This document shows, piece after piece, positions 23,434 to 32,961 of a stretch of DNA of 64,000 nt. The DNA is from Paraflavitalea sp966211765 (lineage in GTDB: Bacteria > Bacteroidota > Bacteroidia > Chitinophagales > Chitinophagaceae): the NCBI GenBank assembly GCA_966211765.1, contig CBIHOV010000014.1, forward strand, positions 115,258 through 179,257. Reading direction: 5' to 3'. The notes beneath the pieces are model-generated. The model was not told the origin of the DNA, did not search any database, and saw nothing but the letters and a program-made list of their open reading frames with translations. Numbering within the stretch: the stretch's first letter is position 1; the number at the start of each line of letters is the position of its first letter. The position numbers and the translations under genes are program-made.

Positions 23434-26346
23434 ATGAATTTAACACCCTATCATGCTAAATATTTCGCTCACGAACTTACCAAACGCTATTCATCCAATA
23501 GCATTCAAAAGTTCATGGCCTCACTGTCGGATGCACAAGTGGACCTTAACCCTCACCAGGTAGATGCAGCCTTATTCGCTTTCAAAAGTCCCTTGTCAAA
23601 GGGCGCCATATTAGCTGATGAGGTTGGGCTTGGCAAAACTATTGAGGCTGGTATTGTTATTTCTCAGAAATGGGCCGAACGTAAACGTAAGATTCTCATA
23701 ATCGCTCCTGCCAATCTCCGCAAACAATGGAACCAGGAAATTGCTGATAAATTCTTTTTGCCTTCGCTGATCCTGGAAACAAAATCCTTCAATGAAGAAC
23801 TGAAAAAAGCCAATTTCAATCCTTTTGTACAAAAAGAAAAGATCGTTATTTGCTCTTACCAATTTGCAAAGGCAAAAAGTATTTACTTACAACAAATAAA
23901 CTGGGACTTAGTAGTTATTGATGAAGCGCATCGCTTAAGAAACGTTTATAAAACTTCCAACAAAATAGCTAAAACAATTAAGGAGGCGCTAAGTCATGCA
24001 CCCAAGATTTTGCTCACTGCAACGCCACTTCAAAACTCATTACTGGAACTTTTTGGATTGGTGAGCATTATCGATGAATATAGTTTTGGCGACCTCAAGA
24101 GTTTCAAAAACCAATTTGCAAAACTTTCTTCCGAAAATAATTTTGATGAGCTTAAAAAGAGATTAGAACCCATTTGTAAGCGTACGCTTCGCCGCCAGGT
24201 TTTAGAATATATTAAATACACAAAACGAACCTGCCTTGTTCAGGAATTTACACCTCGCGAAGATGAGCAACGGCTGTATGATCTTGTTTCTGATTATTTA
24301 CAGCGGCCAAATCTTTATGCTTTACCAGCCGGTCAGCGTCAGTTAATGACACTCATATTACGCAAACTACTGGCTTCCTCTACATACGCTATTACAGGTA
24401 CTTTGCAGGGTTTAGCTGATAAACTGGAAGCCACTATTCAAAAACAACAATCTCCCCTTCCTTTGGAAGAGATAATCGCACAGGACTATGAAAACTATGA
24501 TGATGAACAGGACGAGTGGCAGGAAGATGATGAAGATGGAGAAAAGCCGGAGCAGCGTATCTATACCGATGCAGAATTAGCAGAGATAAGGCAGGAAATA
24601 GAAGCATTACAACAATTTAAAGCGCTGGCTAAATCAATCCGGGTAAACAGTAAAGGAGAAGTATTGTTTACAGCTCTTAGCAATGGTTTTAATAAATTGC
24701 AGGAGTTGGGCGCCGCTAAAAAAGCAATCATATTCACTGAAAGTACAAGAACGCAGGAATACTTAAAAAACATTCTGGAAGCCAGGGGGTACAAAGACCA
24801 GGTAGTATTATTTAACGGCAGCAACAACGACCCTCTAAGCATTCAGATATATAATTCCTGGCTCAAAAAACACTTAGGCACAGACAGGGTAACAGGCTCT
24901 AAAACGGCTGATAAACGAGCTGCGCTGGTAGACTACTTCCGCGATACTGCAACTATTATGATTGCAACCGAAGCGGCTGCCGAAGGAATCAATCTCCAGT
25001 TTTGCTCACTCGTCGTAAACTATGACCTCCCCTGGAACCCCCAGAGAATTGAACAACGTATAGGCCGGTGCCATCGTTACGGCCAACAATTTGATGTAGT
25101 GGTGGTAAATTTTCTAAACAATACTAATGCGGCAGATCAAAAGGTATACCAATTACTGGATGAAAAATTCCAGTTGTTCGATGGTGTATTTGGCGCCAGT
25201 GACGAAGTATTAGGCAGCATCGAAAGTGGTGTAGATTTTGAAAAACGTATTTTGGCCATTTATCAAACCTGCCGCAAGCCGGAAGAAATACAGGAAGCAT
25301 TTGATCGCTTACAGCGGGATATGGAAATTGGCATTGAAGAACGGATTGATTTAACCAGGAAGAAATTGCTGGAAAACTTTGATGAAGAGGTCCACGAAAA
25401 ACTCCGCATAAATTTACAGCAAAGCCGTGAATATCTTGGCAAATTTGAAAACTGGCTATGGGAGGTTACGAAATATTATCTACAACCGTATGCCACTTTC
25501 AACCATTCCGAAACCTCCTTTTATTTAAACGAAAACCCCTTCAAGGAAGAACCTATTCACAAAGGCCCTTACAAAATTGGCAGGAAACATATTGGCGAGC
25601 ATCATGACAAAGCGCAACTGGAAAATAACTCGAATATTTACCGTGTTGGCCATTCCCTTGCTCAAAAAGTAATCACCCAATGCAAAGAACAGGAAGTTCC
25701 CTTCAAGGAACTAATTTTTGATTATTCCGGTTCAGGCAAAATAATTTCTGTAGTAGATGAACTTAAAGGGAAAAGTGGTTATTTGCAAATAGAGGAATTG
25801 AGTATATCATCCTTTGAAACAGAAGATCATATTTTATTTGCTGCATTTGATGAGGACGGCACCGTATTGCTACCCGAACAATGCCAACGTTTATTTTCCC
25901 TACCAGCCACCATAGCAGATTGCGGAGAAGCCGATTTCAGGACACTACATGAAACGTTTGAAAACATCAATAATATACAGGAAGGAACCATAAGAGCAGA
26001 CAATACAGAACGTAACCAAGTCTTTTTTAATGAGGAAATTGATAAACTGGAGAAATGGAGTGAAGATGTACGCAACAGCATTAAATTTGAGATAAAGGAA
26101 CTGGATAAGGAAATAAAGACACGTAAAACGGAAGCCCGAAAACTACTTAACCTGGAGCAAAAGGTAAAAGAACAGCGAATCATTAAGGAGCTGGAAAAGA
26201 AATTAGCCGACAAGCGATTCAACCAATATCAAAACGAAGATGATATTGAAGCCCGTAAAGACCAACTATTAGACGAGATAGAGAAGCGGCTAAAACAACA
26301 AACAAATAGAACACATTTATTCACGATAAAGTGGAAAGTAGTTTAA
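23434..26346 (+). CDS. SNF2-family helicase of a restriction-like operon
   Basis: The 970-residue protein has a SNF2/RapA-type helicase core: Walker A DEVGLGKT (residues 62-69), VVIDEAHRLRN, LLTATPLQNS, a helicase C domain with IATEAAAEGINLQF and QRIGRCHRYGQ. An acidic insertion lies near residues 355-370. The C-terminal third is unrelated and ends in long charged helices. The mod gene follows without spacer. SNF2 helicases with this position translocate on double-stranded DNA in restriction and DISARM-like systems (DrmD is one). Here the DrmA/DrmB/DrmC partners are missing. Confidence 0.9.
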   Translation: MNLTPYHAKYFAHELTKRYSSNSIQKFMASLSDAQVDLNPHQVDAALFAFKSPLSKGAILADEVGLGKTIEAGIVISQKWAERKRKILIIAPANLRKQWNQEIADKFFLPSLILETKSFNEELKKANFNPFVQKEKIVICSYQFAKAKSIYLQQINWDLVVIDEAHRLRNVYKTSNKIAKTIKEALSHAPKILLTATPLQNSLLELFGLVSIIDEYSFGDLKSFKNQFAKLSSENNFDELKKRLEPICKRTLRRQVLEYIKYTKRTCLVQEFTPREDEQRLYDLVSDYLQRPNLYALPAGQRQLMTLILRKLLASSTYAITGTLQGLADKLEATIQKQQSPLPLEEIIAQDYENYDDEQDEWQEDDEDGEKPEQRIYTDAELAEIRQEIEALQQFKALAKSIRVNSKGEVLFTALSNGFNKLQELGAAKKAIIFTESTRTQEYLKNILEARGYKDQVVLFNGSNNDPLSIQIYNSWLKKHLGTDRVTGSKTADKRAALVDYFRDTATIMIATEAAAEGINLQFCSLVVNYDLPWNPQRIEQRIGRCHRYGQQFDVVVVNFLNNTNAADQKVYQLLDEKFQLFDGVFGASDEVLGSIESGVDFEKRILAIYQTCRKPEEIQEAFDRLQRDMEIGIEERIDLTRKKLLENFDEEVHEKLRINLQQSREYLGKFENWLWEVTKYYLQPYATFNHSETSFYLNENPFKEEPIHKGPYKIGRKHIGEHHDKAQLENNSNIYRVGHSLAQKVITQCKEQEVPFKELIFDYSGSGKIISVVDELKGKSGYLQIEELSISSFETEDHILFAAFDEDGTVLLPEQCQRLFSLPATIADCGEADFRTLHETFENINNIQEGTIRADNTERNQVFFNEEIDKLEKWSEDVRNSIKFEIKELDKEIKTRKTEARKLLNLEQKVKEQRIIKELEKKLADKRFNQYQNEDDIEARKDQLLDEIEKRLKQQTNRTHLFTIKWKVV

Positions 26347-28041
26347 ATGGCGAAACAATTGCAAAAATTAGAGCTTACCTGGATTGGCAAGGGCAATGAA
26401 CCTAAGCTGGAACCGCGTATTTTAATAGAAGACCCCTCCCAAAGTTACGGAGATCCTAATAGCGAAAATATACTGATTCATGGGGATAATCTTCTTGCTC
26501 TTAAAGCTTTAGAGCAACATTTTACTGGTCAGATAAAGTGTATATGTATAGATCCGCCTTATAATACCGGCGCGGCTTTTGAACAATATGACGACGGGGT
26601 CGAACATTCACTCTGGTTAAGTTTAATGTCATCCCGGTTAATAAATCTCAAAAACCTGTTGCATAATAAAGGCTCTATTTGGATAAGTATTGATGATTCA
26701 GAATATGCATACCTGAGAGTTTTACTTGACGAAATTTTCGGACGCTCAAATTTTGTCACAACTATTATTTGGGAAAAAAGAAAAACTCGTGAAAATAGAA
26801 GAGTATTCTCATTTAAACATGACTATATTTTAGTATATGCGAAGGATAAAAAAATATTCGACTCGATTAGAAATCCTCTTCCAATAAGCAATGAAGTTTT
26901 AAATCGCTATAAAAACCCTGACAAAGATACCCGAGGACCATGGCAGTCAATTTCTGCACTGGCCCAAGCAGGCCATGCAACTGCCTCACAATTTTACACT
27001 CTAGTTGCGCCAAATGGCAAGAAGCATGAGTTTCCTGAAGGAAACTGTTGGCGATATACGAAAAATAGAATGAATGAAGCCATTGCCGATAACAGAATTT
27101 GGTTTGGAAAAGATGGGAATGGAGCCCCAAGAATAAAAAAATTTTTAAGTGAATCAGAAGACGCAGGTTTGACGCCCGAAACAATCTGGTATGCCGATGA
27201 GGTAGGAACTAATGATTCAGCAAAAAAACATTCTCTAGATCTATTTAATGGAGAAACCGTTTTCAGTACCCCTAAACCAGAAGAGCTTATTCAAAGAATC
27301 TTGCACATTGCAACTAATCCAAATGATTGGGTATTAGATTCTTTTCTAGGAAGCGGTACGACTTCAGCTGTCGCACACAAAATGAGCCGAAAATGGATTG
27401 GTATTGAATTAGGAGATCATATTTCCACCCATTGCATGCCAAGATTAAAACAAGTCATTTCAGGCACAGATAAGGGTGGTATAACAAAAACTGTTAATTG
27501 GCAAGGTGGGGGAGGCTTCAAATTCTATTCCCTCGCCCCCTCATTAGTTCAAAAAGACCAATATGGAAATGATGTAATAAATCCTCACTACAATGCTAAC
27601 ATGTTAGCAGCCGCTATGGCAAAGCAGGAGGGGTTTCATTATTCACCTGATGAAAATGTATACTGGAAACAGGGAAAAAGCAGCGAAAAAGATTTCATTT
27701 TTACCACTACCCAATTCATAACAGTAGAAATACTGGACAAGTTGCATGAAGAAATGAAGCCCGATGAAAGCCTGCTGATTTGCTGTAAAAGCTATAAGAA
27801 AGAATGTGAGCGCAGACACAGCAATATTACGATTAAAAAAATCCCACAAATGCTACTTGGACGTTGTGAATTTGGCAAGGATGATTATTCTTTAAATATC
27901 ATCAATTTGCCAAATGACACGCCAGCGCAAGCCGAAGATACCATCCAGCAAGTAGAAACCGTGGAGGCTGTAGTAAAAAAGGTAACAACGAAAGCAAAGA
28001 AAAAGAAAGGAAGTGAGGAACAACCAGAATTGTTTAAATAA
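26347..28041 (+). CDS. Type III-like adenine-N6 DNA methyltransferase (Mod)
   Basis: The protein has 564 residues. Motif order is that of the beta class: DPPYNTG (Asp69-Pro-Pro-Tyr72) first, then DSFLGSGTTS, the SAM-binding motif, near residue 335. The block NILIHGDNLLALKAL precedes DPPY, as in type III Mod subunits. The middle region between them should recognise the target. It would methylate adenines of host DNA to protect it. It starts immediately after the SNF2 gene stop codon and is followed after 27 bases by Res, so the three are one operon. Confidence 0.93.
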   Translation: MAKQLQKLELTWIGKGNEPKLEPRILIEDPSQSYGDPNSENILIHGDNLLALKALEQHFTGQIKCICIDPPYNTGAAFEQYDDGVEHSLWLSLMSSRLINLKNLLHNKGSIWISIDDSEYAYLRVLLDEIFGRSNFVTTIIWEKRKTRENRRVFSFKHDYILVYAKDKKIFDSIRNPLPISNEVLNRYKNPDKDTRGPWQSISALAQAGHATASQFYTLVAPNGKKHEFPEGNCWRYTKNRMNEAIADNRIWFGKDGNGAPRIKKFLSESEDAGLTPETIWYADEVGTNDSAKKHSLDLFNGETVFSTPKPEELIQRILHIATNPNDWVLDSFLGSGTTSAVAHKMSRKWIGIELGDHISTHCMPRLKQVISGTDKGGITKTVNWQGGGGFKFYSLAPSLVQKDQYGNDVINPHYNANMLAAAMAKQEGFHYSPDENVYWKQGKSSEKDFIFTTTQFITVEILDKLHEEMKPDESLLICCKSYKKECERRHSNITIKKIPQMLLGRCEFGKDDYSLNIINLPNDTPAQAEDTIQQVETVEAVVKKVTTKAKKKKGSEEQPELFK

Positions 28042-28068
28042 CCATTCAACCTATCTGATCATTCAAGC

Positions 28069-30747
28069 ATGAACCCAACAGCAGAAAATATCAAACAACG
28101 CCTATCCTTACGAAAACCATTGCAGGAAAGCCTGGATATACTAGCTCATTTAGCTGAAGAATTGGAATTAGAGAAGGAAGCTGATTTAGTTGCCGAGCTG
28201 GCAAAAGTGAAATCGCTATATCCTACTTGTACAGATTTTGAAAGAGCGTTTCCTTCCATTTGCTTTAGCATAGCTACCGGTGTTGGCAAAACAAGGTTAA
28301 TGGGAGCCTGTGTAGCCTATCTGTATTTGGAAAAAGGCATCCGGAATTTCTTTGTATTGGCGCCTAACCTTACCATCTACAATAAGCTGATCGAAGACTT
28401 TGGCAACCCAACAAATCCCAAATATGTTTTTAATGGCATTGCAGAGTTTGTGCATAACAAACCTGTCGTTGTTACCGGCGACAATTATGCACAACAGGGC
28501 GGCCTTTTTAAGGATTCAGAAATCAGGATCAATGTTTTTAATATTTCTAAATTCAATTCAGAAAACAGGGGCGCTACCAAGTCTGGCATAAAGCAACCAC
28601 CGCGGATTAAAAGGTTATCGGAATACCTGGGACAAAGCTATTGGGATTATCTGAGCGGACTGGATGACCTCGTAATTTTAATGGATGAAGCCCACCGGTA
28701 CCATGCCGATGCCAGCCGCAATTCCATTAACGATTTAAAACCAGTATTGGGCATAGAATTAACTGCCACCCCTATTGCAGATGATGGCAGCCAGTTCAGG
28801 AACGTGGTGTATGAATACAGCCTGGCCCAGGCATTGACCGATGGATTGTATGTCAAAAACCCCACCATCGCTACGCGTAAAGATTTTAACCCGCAAGGCA
28901 GAAGTGAAGATGAAATTGAAAAGATAAAACTGGAAGATGCCATCAGCATTCACGAAGATACCAAGCAGGAATTAATTCTCTATGCTAAAACGCATAATAA
29001 ACGCCTGGTGAAACCCTTCATTCTCGTAGTATGTAAAGATACCACGCATGCTAAAACAGTATTTGACTTTATCAGTTCTCCTGAATTCTTTGAAGGCTCG
29101 TATGCAGGAAAGGTACTGCAAATAGACAGTACTACCCGGAATGAAGAATTAATTGAACAGCAATTTGTTTCACTGGAAGACGACGACAATGAGATTGAAA
29201 TTGTTATTCATGTAAACATGCTTAAAGAAGGCTGGGACGTTACCAATCTTTACACAATAGTGCCACTTCGCGCCTCCAATGCACCTGTATTGGTAGAGCA
29301 AACCATTGGCCGGGGCCTACGTTTGCCCTATAGCGGAGAAAGAACAAGTGTAGAAAAAGTGGATAAACTCACCGTAGTTGCACACGATAATTTCAGCCGG
29401 GTAATTGCAGCCGCTCAAGACCCGAACTCTATATTGAATAAATTGAAATTCGTTGAAATAGACGAACAGGATTTAATGGAACGAACGGAAGTGGTAACCG
29501 CTCAAAATGTTATTACACAACAAATTCAACAAGAGCAGGAAGCAGTAAACCAAATACAGGATGTAAAACAACGGGAGCAGAGACAGATCATTATAGATGC
29601 CAAGAAATTATTGATTGATGTTATCCCAACCTTCAATACTAATTCTGCAGTTAAGAAGTTCGAAGACCTAACCAAACCTGAAATCAAGAAGCAGGTAATG
29701 GAGGCTGTAGTAAAACAACTAACCACCGGCCAGTTAAATGTATTCGCTCCGGCCATTGCAAAGGAAGCCGAAGAGGTGTATGAAACCTTGGTAACCGATA
29801 CCAGGCATAGAACGATTGAGATTCCCAGGATGGACCTGGTACAAGGCGAAGTAAGCGCTTCCTTTGATGATTTTGATTTAGTTCCTGATGAACTTAATTA
29901 TCAACCATTGACTGAGGAAATTGTGGTAATTGGTATTGGGGTTGGTAATCAATCTTACGATACAATCCCCGTTCAGACGGGTGTGGATTATGGCAGCCCT
30001 TCCAAATTGCTCATTTCTGAATTGATCAATTTTTCGGAAGTGGACTATGATGAAAATGCTGACTTGCTACACAAGCTGGCAAAGCAGGCATTGGAAGAAA
30101 TAGAACAGCAATTAAATGATAAAAATGAATTACGGAAAACTATTTTTCAGTTTCGTAAACTCATTGCTCAAAAAATATATGACCAGATGATGCAGCACTT
30201 TCGGTTGCACGAACCTGAATATATTAAGCCTAATGTAAGGCCCTTTACAAAAATCGAAGACTGGAATTTTACTGCATTAAAAAATGCAGGCCGCAAAGAT
30301 TACCGGGATGATGGTTTTCCCGCCATTAATGTTCCCAAATATATATTCAGCGGCTTTACAAAGGCCTGCCATTTTGAATACAAATTTGATAGCCGTACCG
30401 AACAAACGTTGAGTTTCATTTTAGAGAATGATATATCCATAGAAAAATGGCTGAGGCCGGCGCCTAACCAGATGCGCATCTGGTGGCACCACAATACAAG
30501 ATTATATGAGCCTGATTTCATTGCCGAAACCACTGATTGCATTTACATGATTGAGACAAAGGCAGCAAATGAAATTGAAACTGACGAGGTTAAAGAAAAA
30601 ACAAAAGCGGCCCTAAAATATTGTAATTATGCCACTGAATATACTATAGCCAACGGAGGCAAACCATGGAAATACATATTGCTACCACATGACAAGGTAT
30701 CGAAGAATAGCAGCTTTAAGGGTGTGATAACCGGAAATATTAAATGA
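28069..30747 (+). CDS. Type III-like restriction subunit (Res)
   Basis: The 892-residue protein has a DEAD/DEAH helicase core: SIATGVGKTRLMGA as Walker A (about residue 90), ILMDEAHRYH, GIELTATPI, and a C domain with MLKEGWDVTN and QTIGRGLRLPY. A PD-(D/E)xK-like nuclease lies near the C-terminus: YEPDFIAETTDCIYMIETK supplies Asp and the Glu-x-Lys. This is the Res architecture of type III restriction enzymes. It is co-transcribed with Mod and SNF2. The next gene follows after 13 bases, so transcription may continue into the toxin module. Confidence 0.92.
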   Translation: MNPTAENIKQRLSLRKPLQESLDILAHLAEELELEKEADLVAELAKVKSLYPTCTDFERAFPSICFSIATGVGKTRLMGACVAYLYLEKGIRNFFVLAPNLTIYNKLIEDFGNPTNPKYVFNGIAEFVHNKPVVVTGDNYAQQGGLFKDSEIRINVFNISKFNSENRGATKSGIKQPPRIKRLSEYLGQSYWDYLSGLDDLVILMDEAHRYHADASRNSINDLKPVLGIELTATPIADDGSQFRNVVYEYSLAQALTDGLYVKNPTIATRKDFNPQGRSEDEIEKIKLEDAISIHEDTKQELILYAKTHNKRLVKPFILVVCKDTTHAKTVFDFISSPEFFEGSYAGKVLQIDSTTRNEELIEQQFVSLEDDDNEIEIVIHVNMLKEGWDVTNLYTIVPLRASNAPVLVEQTIGRGLRLPYSGERTSVEKVDKLTVVAHDNFSRVIAAAQDPNSILNKLKFVEIDEQDLMERTEVVTAQNVITQQIQQEQEAVNQIQDVKQREQRQIIIDAKKLLIDVIPTFNTNSAVKKFEDLTKPEIKKQVMEAVVKQLTTGQLNVFAPAIAKEAEEVYETLVTDTRHRTIEIPRMDLVQGEVSASFDDFDLVPDELNYQPLTEEIVVIGIGVGNQSYDTIPVQTGVDYGSPSKLLISELINFSEVDYDENADLLHKLAKQALEEIEQQLNDKNELRKTIFQFRKLIAQKIYDQMMQHFRLHEPEYIKPNVRPFTKIEDWNFTALKNAGRKDYRDDGFPAINVPKYIFSGFTKACHFEYKFDSRTEQTLSFILENDISIEKWLRPAPNQMRIWWHHNTRLYEPDFIAETTDCIYMIETKAANEIETDEVKEKTKAALKYCNYATEYTIANGGKPWKYILLPHDKVSKNSSFKGVITGNIK

Positions 30748-30760
30748 TTAATGCTAATTG

Positions 30761-31294
30761 ATGATAATAAAAGGCTATCATACATTAGAGGACAGAGACA
30801 ATTATTTGCAAGTTGAATTTAATGGTCCGGGTAAATGCATCGATAAACGAGCTTGGCTTGGTCATGGATATTACTTTTGGGATTCTGATATTGATATTGC
30901 ACATACCTGGGGCAAAAATTGTTATGGCCAAGAATGCTATTATATTTTTGAAGGCGATATAACCATTGACGACGAAACCTTTGATTTATACGGGAGGGTT
31001 ACTCATAAGATGGAACTTATTGCAGCCTATGATGCCATTATTGCATCAGGCCTGCTTGATGAAGATTCCATTACAGTATCAGATATTATTGAATACTTAA
31101 AAAAGATAGGTGCATTTCCATACACTGCAATAAGAGCCGCTGATATACCTAAAAGGCACTTTAAAATATCTTTTGGAGGCAAGAGAGGAGAGTATATGAT
31201 TGCAAATGAAAGAGTTCAGGTTTGTTTAATCGTAAAAAAGAGTCTAAATTTGCAGTCCTTCAGGTGTATTTATCCTGAAGAATACGTAAATTAG
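30761..31294 (+). CDS. Putative ADP-ribosyltransferase-like toxin
   Basis: The protein has 177 residues from the ATG at 30761. The N-terminal IIKGYHTLEDRD offers a His (His7), the block WLGHGYYFWDSDIDIAHTWG offers Tyr37/Tyr38 and an A-x-x-W helix, and ANERVQVCLIV offers Glu150. This H-Y-E arrangement, with G-x-G-x-YFW and a following helix, is typical of the PARP/diphtheria-toxin-like ART fold. It is followed by a small gene and a SecB-like chaperone gene, so it is the likely toxin of a toxin-antitoxin-chaperone system. The fold is inferred from motifs only; catalytic activity and target are unknown. Confidence 0.65.
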   Translation: MIIKGYHTLEDRDNYLQVEFNGPGKCIDKRAWLGHGYYFWDSDIDIAHTWGKNCYGQECYYIFEGDITIDDETFDLYGRVTHKMELIAAYDAIIASGLLDEDSITVSDIIEYLKKIGAFPYTAIRAADIPKRHFKISFGGKRGEYMIANERVQVCLIVKKSLNLQSFRCIYPEEYVN

Positions 31295-31298
31295 AGAC

Positions 31299-31553
31299 AT
31301 GAACACGCCCATGTTACAGAAATTAAAAGAGCACCTGGCTTCCATCACAAAAGAGCAGTTCAGGCAAGAATGGACTGAAGTGAAAACATTGGGTATAGAA
31401 AGCCCTACGATGGAAGACTTCATTTTTTCATTTTCTGCACCCAATATTGTTTCGGAAATTAAGGTTATTACAGAATTGTCAGCTAACGAACCAATTTCTG
31501 ATGAAATTGTTATACCCGAGGCTGGCGAAAATTTATATGTTCTTGCAGCATGA
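31299..31553 (+). CDS. Small protein, probable antitoxin with hydrophobic tail
   Basis: The protein has 84 residues. The N-terminal half is helical and charged (LKEHLASITKEQFRQEWTEVK), the middle has GIESPTMEDFI, and the C-terminus ends in hydrophobic residues (EAGENLYVLAA). It lies 4 bases after the ART-like gene and overlaps the chaperone gene by 4 bases (ATGA). In toxin-antitoxin-chaperone systems the antitoxin carries a C-terminal chaperone-dependent segment, and the tail seen here would fit. No DNA-binding motif is obvious. The role is inferred from position. Confidence 0.6.
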   Translation: MNTPMLQKLKEHLASITKEQFRQEWTEVKTLGIESPTMEDFIFSFSAPNIVSEIKVITELSANEPISDEIVIPEAGENLYVLAA

Positions 31554-31984
31554 GCGAAGTAACTAAATCCTCCTTTCGATTTATAAACTTTGTCGTAAAG
31601 GAAAGCCATATTGTTCAAAACTCACAGGGTGAGTTTCAGATAGAAGTTAATTTTATCCCCAAAGGATATATTTTAAAAGCCCTTAATCAATTTCATTTAG
31701 AGTTATCTGTAACCATCAAAGAAAAATCTGACAAATTCAATATTCAACTTACAGCTATTGGATACTTTGAGTTTGATGAAGGTGCAGACATAGAAACATA
31801 TAAAAACGTTTACTTTACCACTAATGCACCGGCTATTATGTACCCTTACATTAGAGCTTATGTTAGTACCCTTACAACCCAGGCTGGTGTTTTCAATGTA
31901 CTCCTTCCAACTTATAATCTCACACCATTAACGGACCTTTTAAAGGCTAATACCATTGAGATAGATGAAGAAGTAATTCAATGA
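31550..31984 (+). CDS. SecB-like chaperone
   Basis: The protein has 144 residues. The fold of the export chaperone SecB is recognisable: FRFINFVVKESHI as first strand, a long central beta region with FIPKGYIL and LTAIGYFEFDEG, and the C-terminal signature NAPAIMYPYIRAYVSTLTTQ followed by PTYNLTPL, which parallels the E. coli SecB block starting CPNILFPYARE. It is more divergent than housekeeping SecB. The gene overlaps the small gene before it by 4 bases. Solitary SecB-like proteins in such operons usually stabilise an antitoxin. Confidence 0.82.
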   Translation: MSEVTKSSFRFINFVVKESHIVQNSQGEFQIEVNFIPKGYILKALNQFHLELSVTIKEKSDKFNIQLTAIGYFEFDEGADIETYKNVYFTTNAPAIMYPYIRAYVSTLTTQAGVFNVLLPTYNLTPLTDLLKANTIEIDEEVIQ

Positions 31985-32015
31985 TTTTGTACTAAGAGGT
32001 CAGTACATATTTCTA

Positions 32016-32741
32016 TCAAAAAACGTCTACTACTTTCAAACAATTGCCGGAAAAAAACGGATAAAACTCTCCTCCGGCCTGCTGATAAAATTCAATACCG
32101 ATACATTGAATTACACTGTTATTTTCAGCCAATCCAGGATAATATGGAAGTGTAATTTCTAAGGTTTGAGCTTCCAAAAAAGAGCTAATTGGCAGATAAG
32201 ATGAATACCCTACTATACTTTTTTCATGATTCACAGCATCAATAGGCTCATAAGTACCGGCAGTTATGTTCAGTTTAAAATCAGCAATTACCCCTAATGC
32301 GTTTATGAGGCGAAAATGCGTTGCGCCAGCAGGTCCGTTGATAGAATTTAAAGGATTACAAGCCGGAACAGATAGTGTGGCTGCATTTCTGGAAGGAATG
32401 TGAATAGTGGCATATTCTATTTTTACTACCTTATCAAAATCTACAGCAGTGTTAAACCTCAATAAATACAAATAGTCTCTCTTACCGGAAATCAATAGTT
32501 CACGGGGGGACTTCCGGAAACCTATTTTTTTCATGATTACTGAAAGCCGGTCTGCAAACTGGCAATCTGCCATCTTGCTTATTAAGGAAGCGAAGGTATT
32601 TAGAATAGATTGAGCCGCTATTGCGCATCCTTGCGCCCTTTTCCAATCCACACTAACCTTTTTAGTTTTACTGTCAATCAGGGTAGATTTATTAACTTGT
32701 TGATAATCTGCTTGGTGTGTTAATTTTATTTTACTCATCAT
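32016..32741 (-). CDS. Member 4 of the unknown protein family
   Basis: The protein has 241 residues from the ATG at 32741; longer starts exist at 32744 and 32774. It shares with the 15.4-18.2 kb members the LRFNTAVDFDKVV segment, an IPSRNAATLSVPACNP sandwich strand, a G-PAGATHFRLINALGVIADF block and the C-terminal CIGIEFYQQAGGEFYPF. The first 70 residues diverge. It is AT-rich like the island, and converges on the chaperone gene. Function unknown. Confidence 0.65.
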   Translation of the reverse strand: MMSKIKLTHQADYQQVNKSTLIDSKTKKVSVDWKRAQGCAIAAQSILNTFASLISKMADCQFADRLSVIMKKIGFRKSPRELLISGKRDYLYLLRFNTAVDFDKVVKIEYATIHIPSRNAATLSVPACNPLNSINGPAGATHFRLINALGVIADFKLNITAGTYEPIDAVNHEKSIVGYSSYLPISSFLEAQTLEITLPYYPGLAENNSVIQCIGIEFYQQAGGEFYPFFSGNCLKVVDVF

Positions 32742-32961
32742 ATTACACGGCATCTTTAGAAAAATGCGCCTCAAGTAATATACTAATTATTTTAGTATTT
32801 AGATTTACTCGTTCTTATTTTTTTGAAAGATTGTTCATTGAATTAATGGTCACTTTTTATCCCAGTGTTTTACTTTTATTAATCTATATGAGGGATTTAT
32901 ACCTTCAGTAACTTTGAGCTCGTCAAATATTTCTGCATTCACCAGGATATAATCCAAAAGG

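Noticed and set aside
22136..30747. DISARM system
   Set aside because: A SNF2 protein and an adenine methyltransferase are present, but DrmA, DrmB (DUF1998) and DrmC (phospholipase D) are not; the third gene is a type III Res.
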